A DNA stretch of 64,000 nucleotides from Aminobacter niigataensis (GCF_014200015.1 NZ_JACHOT010000008.1:1-64000), one strand, 5' to 3'. Counted from the stretch's first letter, positions 25,913-34,701 are shown. The notes: a model not told the origin generated them from the sequence alone. A program made the numbers and translations.

Positions 25913-27301
25913 ATGACCGAAACGGTCAAGCTCAAATCCCCCATCGACGGTTCGATCTATGTCGAGCGCCCGTTTGCCGAGGACAAGGCGGTCGGCGCCG
26001 CCGTCGAGCGCGCCCGCGCCGCCCAGGTCGCCTGGGCCCAGACCTCGATCGCCGAACGCGGCAAGTACATGCTCGCCATGCTCGAAAACCTCGTGGCGAT
26101 GAGCGACGAGATCGTGCCCGAGATCGCCTGGCAGATGGGCCGGCCGACCCGCTATGGCGGCGAGTTCGGCGGCGTCAAGGAACGCACCAACTACATGGTC
26201 GAGATTGCCGAACAGGCGCTTCGGCCGGTGCCTGCCTCCAATCCCAAGGACGGCTTCCGCCGTTATGTCCGCAAGGATCCGCTCGGCGTCGTCATGGTGG
26301 TTGCGCCGTGGAACTATCCGTACCTGACGGCCGTCAATACCATCGTGCCTGCGCTGATGGCCGGCTCCACCGTCATCCTCAAGCACGCCGCCCAGACGCT
26401 GCTCGTCGGCGAGCGCTTCCAGCAGGCCTTCGACAAGGCCGGCTTGCCGAAGGGCGTGTTCCAGAACGTCGTGCTCAACCACGCCCAGACCGAGAAGCTG
26501 CTCGCCTCGGGCAAGATCGACCACGTCAACTTCACCGGCTCGGTGGCCGGCGGCCGCGCCATCGAGAAGGCCGCGGCAGGCACCTTCATGACGCTCGGCC
26601 TCGAACTCGGCGGCAAGGACCCGGCCTATGTGCTGCCCGACGCCAAGCTCGACCATGCCGTCGCCAACCTCGTCGAGGGCGCCTTCTTCAATTCGGGCCA
26701 GTGCTGCTGCGGCATCGAGCGCGTCTACGTCCACGAGAAGGTCTACGACCAGTTCGTCGAGGGCTTCATCGCCGAGACCAGGAGCTATGTGCTCGGCAAT
26801 CCGCTGGAGCAGGCGACGACCATGGGGCCGATGGCGCAGGCGCGATTTGCCGACTTCATCCGCGAGCAGAAGGCGGAAGCCCTGCGCAAGGGTGCCGTCG
26901 CCCACATGAACACCAAAGATGCCCAGGACAAGGCCGGCTCGCCCTACCTGCCGGCCGAGGTGCTGACCAATGTCGACCATCAGATGTCGGTGATGCGCGA
27001 GGAAAGCTTCGGCCCTATCGTCGGCATCATGAAGGTGCGCAACGACGAAGAGGCGATCGCGCTGATGAACGATAGCCCCTATGGCCTGACCGCCTCGATC
27101 TGGACCGCCGACACCGAGCACGCCATCGCCATCGGCGACCGCGTCGAGACCGGCACCGTGTTCATGAACCGCTGCGACTATCTCGATCCGGCACTCGTCT
27201 GGACCGGCGTCAAGGACACCGGCAAGGGCGCCGCCCTGTCGCAGATCGGCTACGACAACCTGACCCGGCCGAAGTCGTATCACCTGCGCGAAACCATCTG
27301 A
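25913..27301 (+). CDS. NAD(P)-dependent aldehyde dehydrogenase
   Basis: A 462-aa ALDH superfamily protein. The NAD site is seen in VMVVAPWNYPYLTAVNTIVPALMAGSTVILKHA, the general-base Glu in LGLELGGKDPAYV, and the nucleophile in FFNSGQCCCGIERVYV, an unusual triple cysteine. It starts at an ATG preceded by GGAAGGA. It oxidises an aldehyde to an acid in the cytoplasm. Position between the gamma-glutamyl ligase and an iron alcohol dehydrogenase suggests it takes the aldehyde made by that dehydrogenase, for example a gamma-glutamylated aminoaldehyde to the acid. The precise substrate is inference. Confidence 0.88.
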   Translation: MTETVKLKSPIDGSIYVERPFAEDKAVGAAVERARAAQVAWAQTSIAERGKYMLAMLENLVAMSDEIVPEIAWQMGRPTRYGGEFGGVKERTNYMVEIAEQALRPVPASNPKDGFRRYVRKDPLGVVMVVAPWNYPYLTAVNTIVPALMAGSTVILKHAAQTLLVGERFQQAFDKAGLPKGVFQNVVLNHAQTEKLLASGKIDHVNFTGSVAGGRAIEKAAAGTFMTLGLELGGKDPAYVLPDAKLDHAVANLVEGAFFNSGQCCCGIERVYVHEKVYDQFVEGFIAETRSYVLGNPLEQATTMGPMAQARFADFIREQKAEALRKGAVAHMNTKDAQDKAGSPYLPAEVLTNVDHQMSVMREESFGPIVGIMKVRNDEEAIALMNDSPYGLTASIWTADTEHAIAIGDRVETGTVFMNRCDYLDPALVWTGVKDTGKGAALSQIGYDNLTRPKSYHLRETI

Positions 27302-27339
27302 TTTCCCAAAAGCTCATCTGATTTTCTGAAAGCGAAGAC

Positions 27340-28512
27340 ATGTCCAAACTCGTTTCCAAGTGGAACTACCCGACCACCGTGCGCTTCGGCGCCGGCCGCA
27401 TCTCCGAATTGCCCGACGTGCTTGCCGCCACCGGCATCAAGAAGCCGCTGTTCGTCACCGATCCGGGCCTCGCCAAACTTCCGGTCGTAGCCAGCACGCT
27501 GAAGATACTCGATGACGCCAAGGTGCCTTACGGCGTCTTCTCCGACGTCAAGCCGAACCCGGTCGAATCGAACCTCACCGCCGGCATCGCGGTGTTCAAG
27601 AAGGGCAAGCATGACGGCGTCATCGCCTTCGGCGGCGGCTCGGCGCTCGACTTGGGCAAGCTGATCGCCTTCCAGGCGGGGCAGACGCTTCCGGTTTGGG
27701 ATTTCGAGGATGTCGGCGACTGGTGGACCCGCGCCAATTCCGACGCCATCGCGCCGATCATCGCGGTGCCGACCACCGCCGGCACCGGCTCCGAAGTCGG
27801 CCGCGCCGGCGTCATCACCAATGAAGAGACCCACACCAAGAAGGTCATCTTCCATCCCAAGCTCCTGCCGGCCATCGTCATTGCCGATCCCGAGCTTTCG
27901 GTCGGCATGCCGTCCTTCATCACCGCCGGCACCGGCATGGACGCGCTTGCCCACTGCCTCGAGGCCTACTGCGCTCCGGGCTACCATCCGATGGCCGACG
28001 GCATCGCCGTCGAAGGCATCCGGCTGGTGTTCGAGAACCTGCCCAAGGCCTTCGCCAACGGCAAGGACCTGACCGCCCGCGCCCACATGATGAGCGCTGC
28101 CGCCATGGGTGCCGCCGCCTTCCAGAAGGGCCTTGGCGCGATCCACTCGCTGTCGCACCCGATCGGCGCGCTCTACGACACCCATCACGGCATGACCAAT
28201 GCCGTGTTCATGCCATATGTGCTCGCCTTCAACCGCGACGCCATCGAGGAGCGCATCGCGCGCCTGTCCGCCTATTGCGGCATCAAGGGCGGGTTCGACG
28301 GTTTCGCCAAGGCGGTCATCAAGCTGCGCAAGGAACTCAAGGTGCCGCACGCGCTGCCGGGCCTGATCAAGGGCCTCGACATGGACAAGAAACGCAAGGG
28401 CCTGATCGCCGACATGGCCGTGGTCGATCCGACCGCTGGCGGCAACCCGGTCAAGCTCACCAAGAAGGCCGCGCTCGGCTTGCTTGAAAACGCCATCGAA
28501 GGGACGGTTTGA
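27340..28512 (+). CDS. Iron-containing alcohol dehydrogenase
   Basis: A 390-aa group III (iron-dependent) alcohol dehydrogenase. The NAD-binding GGGSALDLGKLIAF is at about residues 95-108, and TTAGTGSEVGRAGVI follows. Metal ligands are expected from the Asp/His in the LPAIVIADPEL and DALAHCLEAYCAPGYHP regions and from LSHPIGALYDTHHGMTN. It oxidises primary alcohols reversibly with NAD. It is 38 bp after the ALDH, so the two probably act in sequence (alcohol to aldehyde to acid) on the product of the gamma-glutamyl ligase. It is the last gene before a 240-bp gap with a strong palindrome. Confidence 0.9.
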   Translation: MSKLVSKWNYPTTVRFGAGRISELPDVLAATGIKKPLFVTDPGLAKLPVVASTLKILDDAKVPYGVFSDVKPNPVESNLTAGIAVFKKGKHDGVIAFGGGSALDLGKLIAFQAGQTLPVWDFEDVGDWWTRANSDAIAPIIAVPTTAGTGSEVGRAGVITNEETHTKKVIFHPKLLPAIVIADPELSVGMPSFITAGTGMDALAHCLEAYCAPGYHPMADGIAVEGIRLVFENLPKAFANGKDLTARAHMMSAAAMGAAAFQKGLGAIHSLSHPIGALYDTHHGMTNAVFMPYVLAFNRDAIEERIARLSAYCGIKGGFDGFAKAVIKLRKELKVPHALPGLIKGLDMDKKRKGLIADMAVVDPTAGGNPVKLTKKAALGLLENAIEGTV

Positions 28513-28677
28513 GACTAGTGCAGGGAGGTATTCCTGATTTCTATAGTCGGCAAAATAGAGGGAGGGGCTTGGGAAGGCATGCGGAATTTAATTAGCCGGT
28601 AAACAACGGCGACGATTGCGACAACCGATTAAAAGTAGTTAACTTTTTTCCACTGCGGGCGGTGGCTTCATGGAACT

Positions 28678-28698
28678 TTCATGTGACTGTCACATGAA
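28678..28698. promoter_or_regulatory. Perfect 10-bp-arm palindrome upstream of the ABC importer
   Basis: Arms TTCATGTGAC and GTCACATGAA surround a single T, 52 bp before the start of the solute-binding-protein gene at 28751. Symmetry and position are those of an operator for a dimeric repressor or activator; the regulator is not evident. Confidence 0.5.
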
Positions 28699-28750
28699 GC
28701 CATTACCGCATCGCAGGCGTCTCATGGCGTCAGTTCAACGGAGAGAACAC

Positions 28751-29857
28751 ATGTTCAAGTTTGCAGGGAAAGTGCTTTCCCTAAGCGCGGCGTCGCTGAT
28801 GGTGACGACGGCAATCGTGTCGGCCCAGGATATGGCCGCGCTCGAAGCCGCCGCGAAGGCGGAGGGCCAGCTGACCACGATTGCGCTGCCACACGACTGG
28901 TGCGGCTACGGCGCCGTCATCGATGGTTTCAAGAAGAAGTATCCCGAGATCACCGTCAACGAGCTGAACCCCGACGCGGGCTCCAGCGACGAGATCGAGG
29001 CGATCAAGGCGAACAAGGACAACAAGGGCCCGCAGGCGCCTGACGTCATCGACGTCGGCCTCTCCTACGGCCCGCAGGCCAAGGCCGACGGCCTGATCCA
29101 GCCCTACAAGGTCGCGACCTGGGACTCGATCCCCGACACCGCCAAGGACGCTGACGGCTTCTGGTACGGCGACTATTACGGCGTGCTGTCGTTTGAAGTG
29201 AACAAGGACCTCGTCAAGAACGCACCGGCCGACTGGGCCGACCTGCTCAAGGACGAATACAAGAACTCGGTCGCGCTTGCCGGCGATCCGCGTGCGTCCA
29301 ACCAGGCGATCCAGGGCGTCTACGCCGCCGGCCTGGGCTCGGGTGCCACCGACGCCGCTTCGGCCGCCGAGAAGGGCCTCGCCTTCTTCAAGGAACTGAA
29401 CGCCAAGGGCAACTTCGTGCCGGTCATCGGCAAGTCGGCGACGCTGGCCCAGGGCCAGACCCCGATCCTGATCACCTGGGACTACAACGCCCTTGCTGGT
29501 CGCGACACCCTCAACGGCAACCCGCCGGTTGAGGTCGTCGTTCCGAAGTCGGGCGTCGTCGCCGGCGTCTACGTCCAGGCGATCAGCGCCTATGCACCGC
29601 ATCCGAACGCTGCCAAGCTATGGATGGAGTATCTCTATTCCGACGAAGGTCAGCTCGGCTGGCTGAAGGGCTATTGCCACCCGATCCGCTTCAACGATCT
29701 CGCCAAGAACGGCAAGATCCCGCAGGAGATGCTCGACAAGCTGCCGCCGGCCGCCGCCTATGAACAGGCCGTGTTCCCGACGCTCGACGATCAGGCCAAG
29801 GGCAAGGAAGCGATCACCAAGCAGTGGGATGCCGTGGTCGGCGCCAACGTTCAGTAA
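28751..29857 (+). CDS. ABC transporter substrate-binding protein
   Basis: A 368-aa periplasmic binding protein with a signal peptide ending near AIVSA. It has a type-2 binding-protein layout: LTTIALPHDWCGYGAVIDGFKKKYPEITVNE, then PDVIDVGLSYGPQAKADGL, and ILITWDYNALAGRD at the hinge region. It captures a small solute for the two permeases and the ATPase that follow. The mature chain resembles the iron/amine/phosphonate-type cluster of binding proteins rather than sugar binders; the ligand is not determinable. Since it follows the gamma-glutamylation genes, an amine or amino alcohol is a reasonable guess. The ATG at 28751 is preceded by GGAGAGAA. Confidence 0.88.
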   Translation: MFKFAGKVLSLSAASLMVTTAIVSAQDMAALEAAAKAEGQLTTIALPHDWCGYGAVIDGFKKKYPEITVNELNPDAGSSDEIEAIKANKDNKGPQAPDVIDVGLSYGPQAKADGLIQPYKVATWDSIPDTAKDADGFWYGDYYGVLSFEVNKDLVKNAPADWADLLKDEYKNSVALAGDPRASNQAIQGVYAAGLGSGATDAASAAEKGLAFFKELNAKGNFVPVIGKSATLAQGQTPILITWDYNALAGRDTLNGNPPVEVVVPKSGVVAGVYVQAISAYAPHPNAAKLWMEYLYSDEGQLGWLKGYCHPIRFNDLAKNGKIPQEMLDKLPPAAAYEQAVFPTLDDQAKGKEAITKQWDAVVGANVQ

Positions 29858-29873
29858 TTGAGCAATTGCCATC

Positions 29874-29902
29874 GCGGGCGGCTTTGCGGCCGCCCGCATT
29901 TT
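29874..29902 (+). other. GC-rich hairpin between binding-protein and permease genes
   Basis: GCGGGCGGC/GCCGCCCGC form a 9-bp stem (29874-29882 and 29889-29897) with a 6-nt loop and ATTTT after it. Located between the binding protein and the first permease, it is placed to stabilise or partly terminate the message so that the binding protein is made in excess. Confidence 0.65.
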
Positions 29903-29921
29903 CTCTCGATACGGCGGCCCG

Positions 29922-30839
29922 ATGACCCAAGCCAGCATATCCACCACGGCTGATGCCGCGCGCTCCGCGCCGCCGGAGGCGAAGAGCGGCTTCCGCCTGC
30001 CGACCCATTGGCTCGGTGTCGCGCCGTTCTTCATCTTCGCCCTGATGTTCCTGATCCTGCCGACGCTCTATCTCGTCGTCGGCGCCTTCCAGAACGATCA
30101 GGGCCAATACACGCTCGACAACATTCGCCAGCTTTTCACCGACCAGTCGATCCGCGACTCCTACTGGGTGTCGATCAAGATCAGCTTCTGGTCGGCCACC
30201 ATCGGCGCCTTCGTCGGCCTCGCCATGGCGATTGCCATCGTGCGCGGCGGCCTGCCCAGGTGGGTGCGCTCGTCGACCATGACGTTTTCCGGCGTCGCCT
30301 CCAATTTCGCCGGCGTGCCGCTGGCCTTCGCCTTCCTCGCGACGCTCGGCCGCCTCGGCCTCGTCACCGTCATCCTGCGCGACGTGTTCGGCATCAACAT
30401 CTACGCGATGGGCTTCAACGTGCTCACGTCGTGGGGCCTGATCATCGTCTATCTGTTCTTCCAGATCCCGCTGATGATCGTCATCATCACGCCGGCGATC
30501 GACGGCCTCAAGCGCGAGTGGGGCGAGGCGGCAGCCACGCTCGGCGCCACCACCTGGCAATACTGGCGCATGGTCGTCATTCCGGTGCTGTGGCCGAGCT
30601 TCCTCGGCACCGTCATCCTTTTGTTCGCCAACGCCTTCGGGGCGATTGCCACGGCCTATGCCTTCACCGGTTCGTCGCTCAACATCGTGCCGATCAAGCT
30701 CTATGCGCAGATCCGCGGCGACGTGCTGCACAACCCGCACCTCGGCTATGCGCTGGCTTTCGGCATGATTGTCGTCACCGGCCTCGCCAACATCTTCTAC
30801 ATCTGGTTTCGCACCCGCAGCGAGAGGTGGCTCAAATGA
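29922..30839 (+). CDS. ABC transporter permease
   Basis: A 305-aa inner-membrane permease of the PotB-like type with about six spans. The cytoplasmic EAA loop that contacts the ATPase is recognisable in GEAAATLGATTWQYWRMVVIPVLWPSFLG. The N-terminus has ~30 polar residues before the first span (LGVAPFFIFALMFLILPTLYLVVGAF). It forms the channel with the second permease, whose start codon overlaps this stop (ATGA). Confidence 0.9.
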   Translation: MTQASISTTADAARSAPPEAKSGFRLPTHWLGVAPFFIFALMFLILPTLYLVVGAFQNDQGQYTLDNIRQLFTDQSIRDSYWVSIKISFWSATIGAFVGLAMAIAIVRGGLPRWVRSSTMTFSGVASNFAGVPLAFAFLATLGRLGLVTVILRDVFGINIYAMGFNVLTSWGLIIVYLFFQIPLMIVIITPAIDGLKREWGEAAATLGATTWQYWRMVVIPVLWPSFLGTVILLFANAFGAIATAYAFTGSSLNIVPIKLYAQIRGDVLHNPHLGYALAFGMIVVTGLANIFYIWFRTRSERWLK

Positions 30840-31627
30840 AGACCGGTCGCTTCTGGGCCTGGCTCGTCTTTGCCATCGGCACCGCCTATTTCTTCATTCC
30901 GCTGATCGCCACTTTCGAGTTCTCGCTGCGCATGCGGCGCGGCGTCTATTCCTTCGACGCCTATCGCGTCGTGCTCGGCGACAGCCGCTTCCAGGAGACC
31001 TTCGCCTATTCGGTGACGGTGGCCGTGTTCACCATCCTGCTCGGCGTCCTGCTCGTGGTGCCGACAGCCTACTGGATCCGGCTGCGCATGCCGCATCTCA
31101 GGCCGGTCGTCGAGTTCATCACGCTGCTGCCGCTGGTCATCCCGGCGATCGTCATCGTCTTCGGCTATATCAGGATGTACGGCTCCAACTCGCCGCTGCC
31201 GTTCCTCGGCACGGCGCGCGGCACCGATGCGCTGCTGGTCATCGGCTACGCCACGCTGGCGCTGCCCTACATGTACCGCGCCGTCGACACCGGCCTGCGC
31301 ACCATCGACGTGCGCACGCTGACCGAGGCGGCCCAGATCCTCGGCGCCGGGTGGACGACGATCATCGCCCGCGTCATCCTGCCCAACGTGCTGATCGCGG
31401 TTCTGTCGGGCGCCTTCCTGACCTTCGCCATCGTCATCGGCGAGTTCACGCTGGCGAGCCTGCTCAACCGCCCGGCCTTCGGTCCGTACCTGCAGAACAT
31501 CGGCGCCAACCGCGCCTATGAGCCGGCGGCGCTTGCTGTCATCGCCTTCGCCATCACCTGGGGCTGCATGTCGGTGATCCAGATCCTCGCCCGTTTCGCG
31601 CCGAAGTCGGCAAATCGCCCGAACTGA
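30836..31627 (+). CDS. ABC transporter permease
   Basis: A 263-aa PotC-like permease with about six spans. It starts MKTGRFWAWLVFAIGTAYFFIPLIATFEFS; the EAA loop is LTEAAQILGAGWTTIIARVILPNVLIAVLSG. It pairs with the preceding permease. The start overlaps the upstream stop by four bases, indicating translational coupling; the ATPase gene follows after 19 bp. Confidence 0.9.
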   Translation: MKTGRFWAWLVFAIGTAYFFIPLIATFEFSLRMRRGVYSFDAYRVVLGDSRFQETFAYSVTVAVFTILLGVLLVVPTAYWIRLRMPHLRPVVEFITLLPLVIPAIVIVFGYIRMYGSNSPLPFLGTARGTDALLVIGYATLALPYMYRAVDTGLRTIDVRTLTEAAQILGAGWTTIIARVILPNVLIAVLSGAFLTFAIVIGEFTLASLLNRPAFGPYLQNIGANRAYEPAALAVIAFAITWGCMSVIQILARFAPKSANRPN

Positions 31628-31646
31628 ACAAGAAGAGCAAAAGCCA

Positions 31647-32711
31647 ATGGCCGATCCCTTCCTCTCCATCCAGAACGTCAAGAAGTCGTTCGGCAACGTC
31701 GCCGTCGTCAAGGACTTCAATCTCGACGTCGGCGCCGGCGAGTTCGTTTCCTTCCTCGGGCCGTCGGGCTGCGGCAAGACCACCATGCTGCGCATCGTCG
31801 CCGGCTTCGAGGAGCCCTCGGCTGGCAAGGTCTTCGTTGGGGGCAAGGACGTCACCGGCCTCAAGCCGAACCAGCGCCACATCGGCATGGTGTTCCAGGC
31901 CTATGCGCTGTTTCCCAATTTGACGGTTGCCCAGAATATCGGCTTCGGCCTCAAGGTGGCCGGCATGCCGAGGGCCGAGGCGGATGCCCGCATTGCCGAG
32001 ATGCTCAACATCATCAAGCTGCCCGATTTCGGCGACCGCTATCCCTACCAGCTCTCCGGCGGCCAGCAGCAGCGCATTGCACTTGCGCGCGCGCTGGCGC
32101 CCAAGCCCAAGCTGCTCCTGCTCGACGAGCCGCTGTCGGCGCTCGACGCCAAGGTGCGTCTGTCGCTGCGCGAGGAAATCCGCGCCATCCAGAAAAAGCT
32201 CGGCATTACCACCATCTTCGTCACCCATGACCAGGAAGAGGCGCTGTCGATGTCCGACCGCATTGTGGTGATGAACGAAGGCCGCGCCGATCAGACCGGC
32301 ACGCCGTTCGAGATCTACAACCGGCCTTCGACCAAGTTCGTCGCCAATTTCGTCGGCACGCTCAACGTGCTCGAAGGCACGATCAGCGACGCCGCGTCCG
32401 GCACGGTCACGATCAACGCCGAGGAGATCGGCCTCAAGGGCAAGCTCAACGGCTCCAAGGCCGGCGACACGCTGTCGCTGGCGCTGCGGCCCGAGGCGAT
32501 CTCGCTCGGCCGCAAGGCGGGCAACGATTCGAACCTCACCGGCCAGATCGCCGACGTGCATTTCCTCGGCTCGGTCATCCGCGTCCGCGTCGGCGTCGGC
32601 CAGAGCGTCGTGTCGCTCGACACCTTCAACAGCCCCAACAGCCCGCCACCGGTCGTCGGCGAAAAGACCGAGATCAGCTTCTCCTCCGGCGACGTGCTGG
32701 TGCTGCATTAA
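31647..32711 (+). CDS. ABC transporter ATP-binding protein
   Basis: A 354-aa ATPase with Walker A GPSGCGKTT (residues 38-46), a YALFPNLTVAQNI Q-loop region, signature LSGGQQQRIALARALA, Walker B LLLLDEPLSALD and the switch His in IFVTHDQEEALSMSDR. The C-terminal ~110 residues form a TOBE-type regulatory domain. It powers the importer encoded by the three preceding genes (binding protein, two permeases). A terminator hairpin follows 30 bp downstream. Confidence 0.93.
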   Translation: MADPFLSIQNVKKSFGNVAVVKDFNLDVGAGEFVSFLGPSGCGKTTMLRIVAGFEEPSAGKVFVGGKDVTGLKPNQRHIGMVFQAYALFPNLTVAQNIGFGLKVAGMPRAEADARIAEMLNIIKLPDFGDRYPYQLSGGQQQRIALARALAPKPKLLLLDEPLSALDAKVRLSLREEIRAIQKKLGITTIFVTHDQEEALSMSDRIVVMNEGRADQTGTPFEIYNRPSTKFVANFVGTLNVLEGTISDAASGTVTINAEEIGLKGKLNGSKAGDTLSLALRPEAISLGRKAGNDSNLTGQIADVHFLGSVIRVRVGVGQSVVSLDTFNSPNSPPPVVGEKTEISFSSGDVLVLH

Positions 32712-32740
32712 TCTGTCTCAGACGGATCATCGATTGTGTG

Positions 32741-32768
32741 AGGCGGGATTTTCCCGCCTGCTGCTTTT
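32741..32768 (+). terminator. Terminator-like hairpin after the ABC ATPase gene
   Basis: AGGCGGGA-TTT-TCCCGCCT (32741-32759), a perfect 8-bp stem, followed after GCTGC by TTTT. Closes the importer operon. Confidence 0.65.
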
Positions 32769-33038
32769 GGTGGCTGATGCTGTTTCGCAGTCCCGCGAGG
32801 AGACGTTTTCCACGGTCACCGCGATTTTTCGCCGTCGCGCCCGACAGGGAGGGAGAATAGCCGCGTCGCCTGCAGGGCATATCCTGCAACACCGCAAGGA
32901 CAAGTCTTGCGATCTTGGCGATTGGCTGCGGTGCCGATGACGGCGTAATCTCCCTCCTTGTGGAGGAGATGGCCGGCAGGCCAGAGGGGAACGAAGGATC
33001 GCGGCGGCTTTTTTCTGCACGGTCAGCTAGACGGGACG
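32769..33038. other. Gene-free spacer
   Basis: Between the importer terminator and the foldback element at 33039 I see no gene, only short chance open frames on both strands with no recognisable protein, and no RNA motif. Confidence 0.6.
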
Positions 33039-33300
33039 GTCACGGCATGGATCCCCGGGCTCCGCAGTTCGCTTCGCTCCTGCTCCGCCCGAGGATGACG
33101 AAGGCATGGTGGCTTTCGGCTAGTCTCCAAGGTTGGCCCTTGGCAGGGAGTCCTCGCAATTGAGAGCTACGCAAGAACAAGAGCCGGAGCTCTCTGCAGT
33201 CACCGACGTTGACGATTAGCCGCGAGCCCCAATGCCTTCGTCATCCTCGGGCGGAGCAGGAGCGAAGCGACGTGCGGAGACCCGGGGATCCATGCCGTGA
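33039..33300. repeat. Foldback intergenic repeat, copy pair 2
   Basis: Inverted copies of a ~68-bp unit (33039-33106 and 33232-33300) around ~125 bp. Each unit has CACGGCATGGATCCCCGGG, the TTCGCTTCGCTCCTGCTCCG block and ends CGAGGATGACGAAGGCAT. The family is the same as at 14296-14514, with about 80% similarity by eye. No transposase is present. Confidence 0.75.
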
Positions 33301-33464
33301 AGTGGCAATTGCTGCTGCGGTGCAGAACCGGCTTGCTTGTCAGGAGCTCTGTCACCATCCCGCGTGGATCAAACTATCGGCAGGCAGGGCCTCGCGCCCC
33401 GCTGCCCGAACCTTTTCATCACGATGGCCAGACCGGAAACGGGGCGTGGCAAGGCGAGAACCTG

Positions 33465-33640
33465 ACCTTCTCTCCTTGTGGGAGAAGGTGGATTGGCGTG
33501 CAGCACCAAGACGGATGAGGGGTGTTGGAAGCAATGAGAAGCTGGAGAAGAGATAATAGCGCACAATCTGAACGCCTCACTCCGTCCAACACCCCTAATC
33601 CGCCCCTTCGGGGCACCTTCTCCCACAAGGGGAGAAGGGA
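33465..33640. repeat. RIME-like intergenic palindrome
   Basis: ACCTTCTCTCCTTGTGGGAG (33465-33484) faces CTTCTCCCACAAGGGGAGAA (33617-33636). An inner pair GGGGTGTTGGA/TCCAACACCCC sits at 33519-33529 and 33584-33594. The same cassette, with CTTCTCCCGCAAGGGGAGAA, occurs at 40524-40668. This resembles the Rhizobium-type intergenic mosaic elements. It ends just before the LysR gene. Confidence 0.65.
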
Positions 33641-33686
33641 ACGCCGGCCTCTTCCCAAATTCCCCGCCGCCCTGTCTACTCCCGCC

Positions 33687-34598
33687 ATGGCCTTCACGCT
33701 TCGTCAGCTTCAGTTCTTCGTCGCCGTCGCCGAGCAGGGCACGATCTCACGCGCGGCGCAGAACCTGTCGATCTCGCAGTCGTCGGTCACCGAGGCGATC
33801 AAGGAGCTGGAGGGCGATCTCGGCGTCGAGCTGTTCGAGCGCCATCCGCGCGGGCTCAACATTACCCACAAGGGCCACCAGTTCCTGCGCCACGCCACCA
33901 AGATCCTGGCCGATGTGTCGGACGCGCGGCGCACCTTCTTCGGCGGGCAAGCGACAGCCACCGGCCAGCTCAAGCTCGGCGTGACCTCGCTGGTCGCCGG
34001 CTACGTGCTCTCCGACCTGCTGGCGCGCTACCGTCGTGCCCATCCGGCGGTCGAGATCTCGGCGATCGAGGACAATGGCGACTATCTCGAGCACCTTCTG
34101 GTCGGCGGCAAGCTCGACCTCGCCGTCATGGTCACCTCCAATCTGCGCGACCGCATGGCGCTGCAATCGGAGATTCTCGAGGTCTCGGCCTACCGGCTGT
34201 GGCTGCCGCTCGGCCATCCGCTGGCCTCCGCCGAGATCATCAGCGTCGGCGACATCGCATCGGAGCCACTGATCATGCTGTCGGTCGACGAGATCGAGGA
34301 GAACACCGGCAAGCTGCTTTCGGCCATCGGCGCCAAGCCGCATGTCGCCTTCCGCACGCGTTCGGTCGAGGCGGTGCGTTCGCTGGTGGCGACCGGGGCA
34401 GGGGTGGCACTGCTGCCCGACCTCGTCTACCGGCCGTGGTCGCTCGAAGGCGACCGCATCGAGTCGCGCGACGTCTCCGGCTCGCTGCCGGTGGTACAGG
34501 TCGGCATGGTGTGGCGGCGCGGCTCGTCGCTGCCGGCGGCAGCGCGCGATTTCATCGGCATCGCCCAGGCGCAGCGGACCGTCCGCCAGAAGCTTTGA
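33687..34598 (+). CDS. LysR family transcriptional regulator
   Basis: A 303-aa LysR-type regulator with the N-terminal winged HTH (MAFTLRQLQFFVAVAEQGTISRAAQNLSISQSSVTEAIKELEGDLGVELFER) and a C-terminal periplasmic-binding-like effector domain from about residue 92 (GQLKLGVTSLVAGYVLSDLLARYRRAHPAVEI). I begin at the ATG at 33687, where the family N-terminus starts; the frame is open back to 33522 but that part is repeat sequence. It lies upstream of and parallel to the ydcSTUV-patD-like operon with 228 bp between, so it is a candidate regulator of that operon, responding to an amine or its product. Confidence 0.9.
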   Translation: MAFTLRQLQFFVAVAEQGTISRAAQNLSISQSSVTEAIKELEGDLGVELFERHPRGLNITHKGHQFLRHATKILADVSDARRTFFGGQATATGQLKLGVTSLVAGYVLSDLLARYRRAHPAVEISAIEDNGDYLEHLLVGGKLDLAVMVTSNLRDRMALQSEILEVSAYRLWLPLGHPLASAEIISVGDIASEPLIMLSVDEIEENTGKLLSAIGAKPHVAFRTRSVEAVRSLVATGAGVALLPDLVYRPWSLEGDRIESRDVSGSLPVVQVGMVWRRGSSLPAAARDFIGIAQAQRTVRQKL

Positions 34599-34657
34599 CG
34601 TGCCGGCGCGAAAATCGGGCTCGATCTTCGCAAAGCACGATGCGTAGCTACAAAGTG

Positions 34658-34701
34658 CCAGAGCGTCCTTTGCGCGTCCGAACGGACGCGCGGCGCTCTG
34701 G
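34658..34701. repeat. Nested hairpin of a rhizobial intergenic repeat
   Basis: Outer arms CCAGAGCG (34658-34665) and CGCTCTGG (34694-34701) enclose a perfect inner stem GCGCGTCC-GAAC-GGACGCGC (34672-34691). The sequence just before (CGATGCGTAGCTACAAAGTG) is also of the type I remember from many rhizobial intergenic regions. Confidence 0.6.

Noticed and set aside
33522-33686. N-terminal extension of the LysR protein by 55 residues.
   Set aside because: This stretch is a RIME-like repeat and the LysR family N-terminus (MAFTLRQLQFF) begins at 33687.
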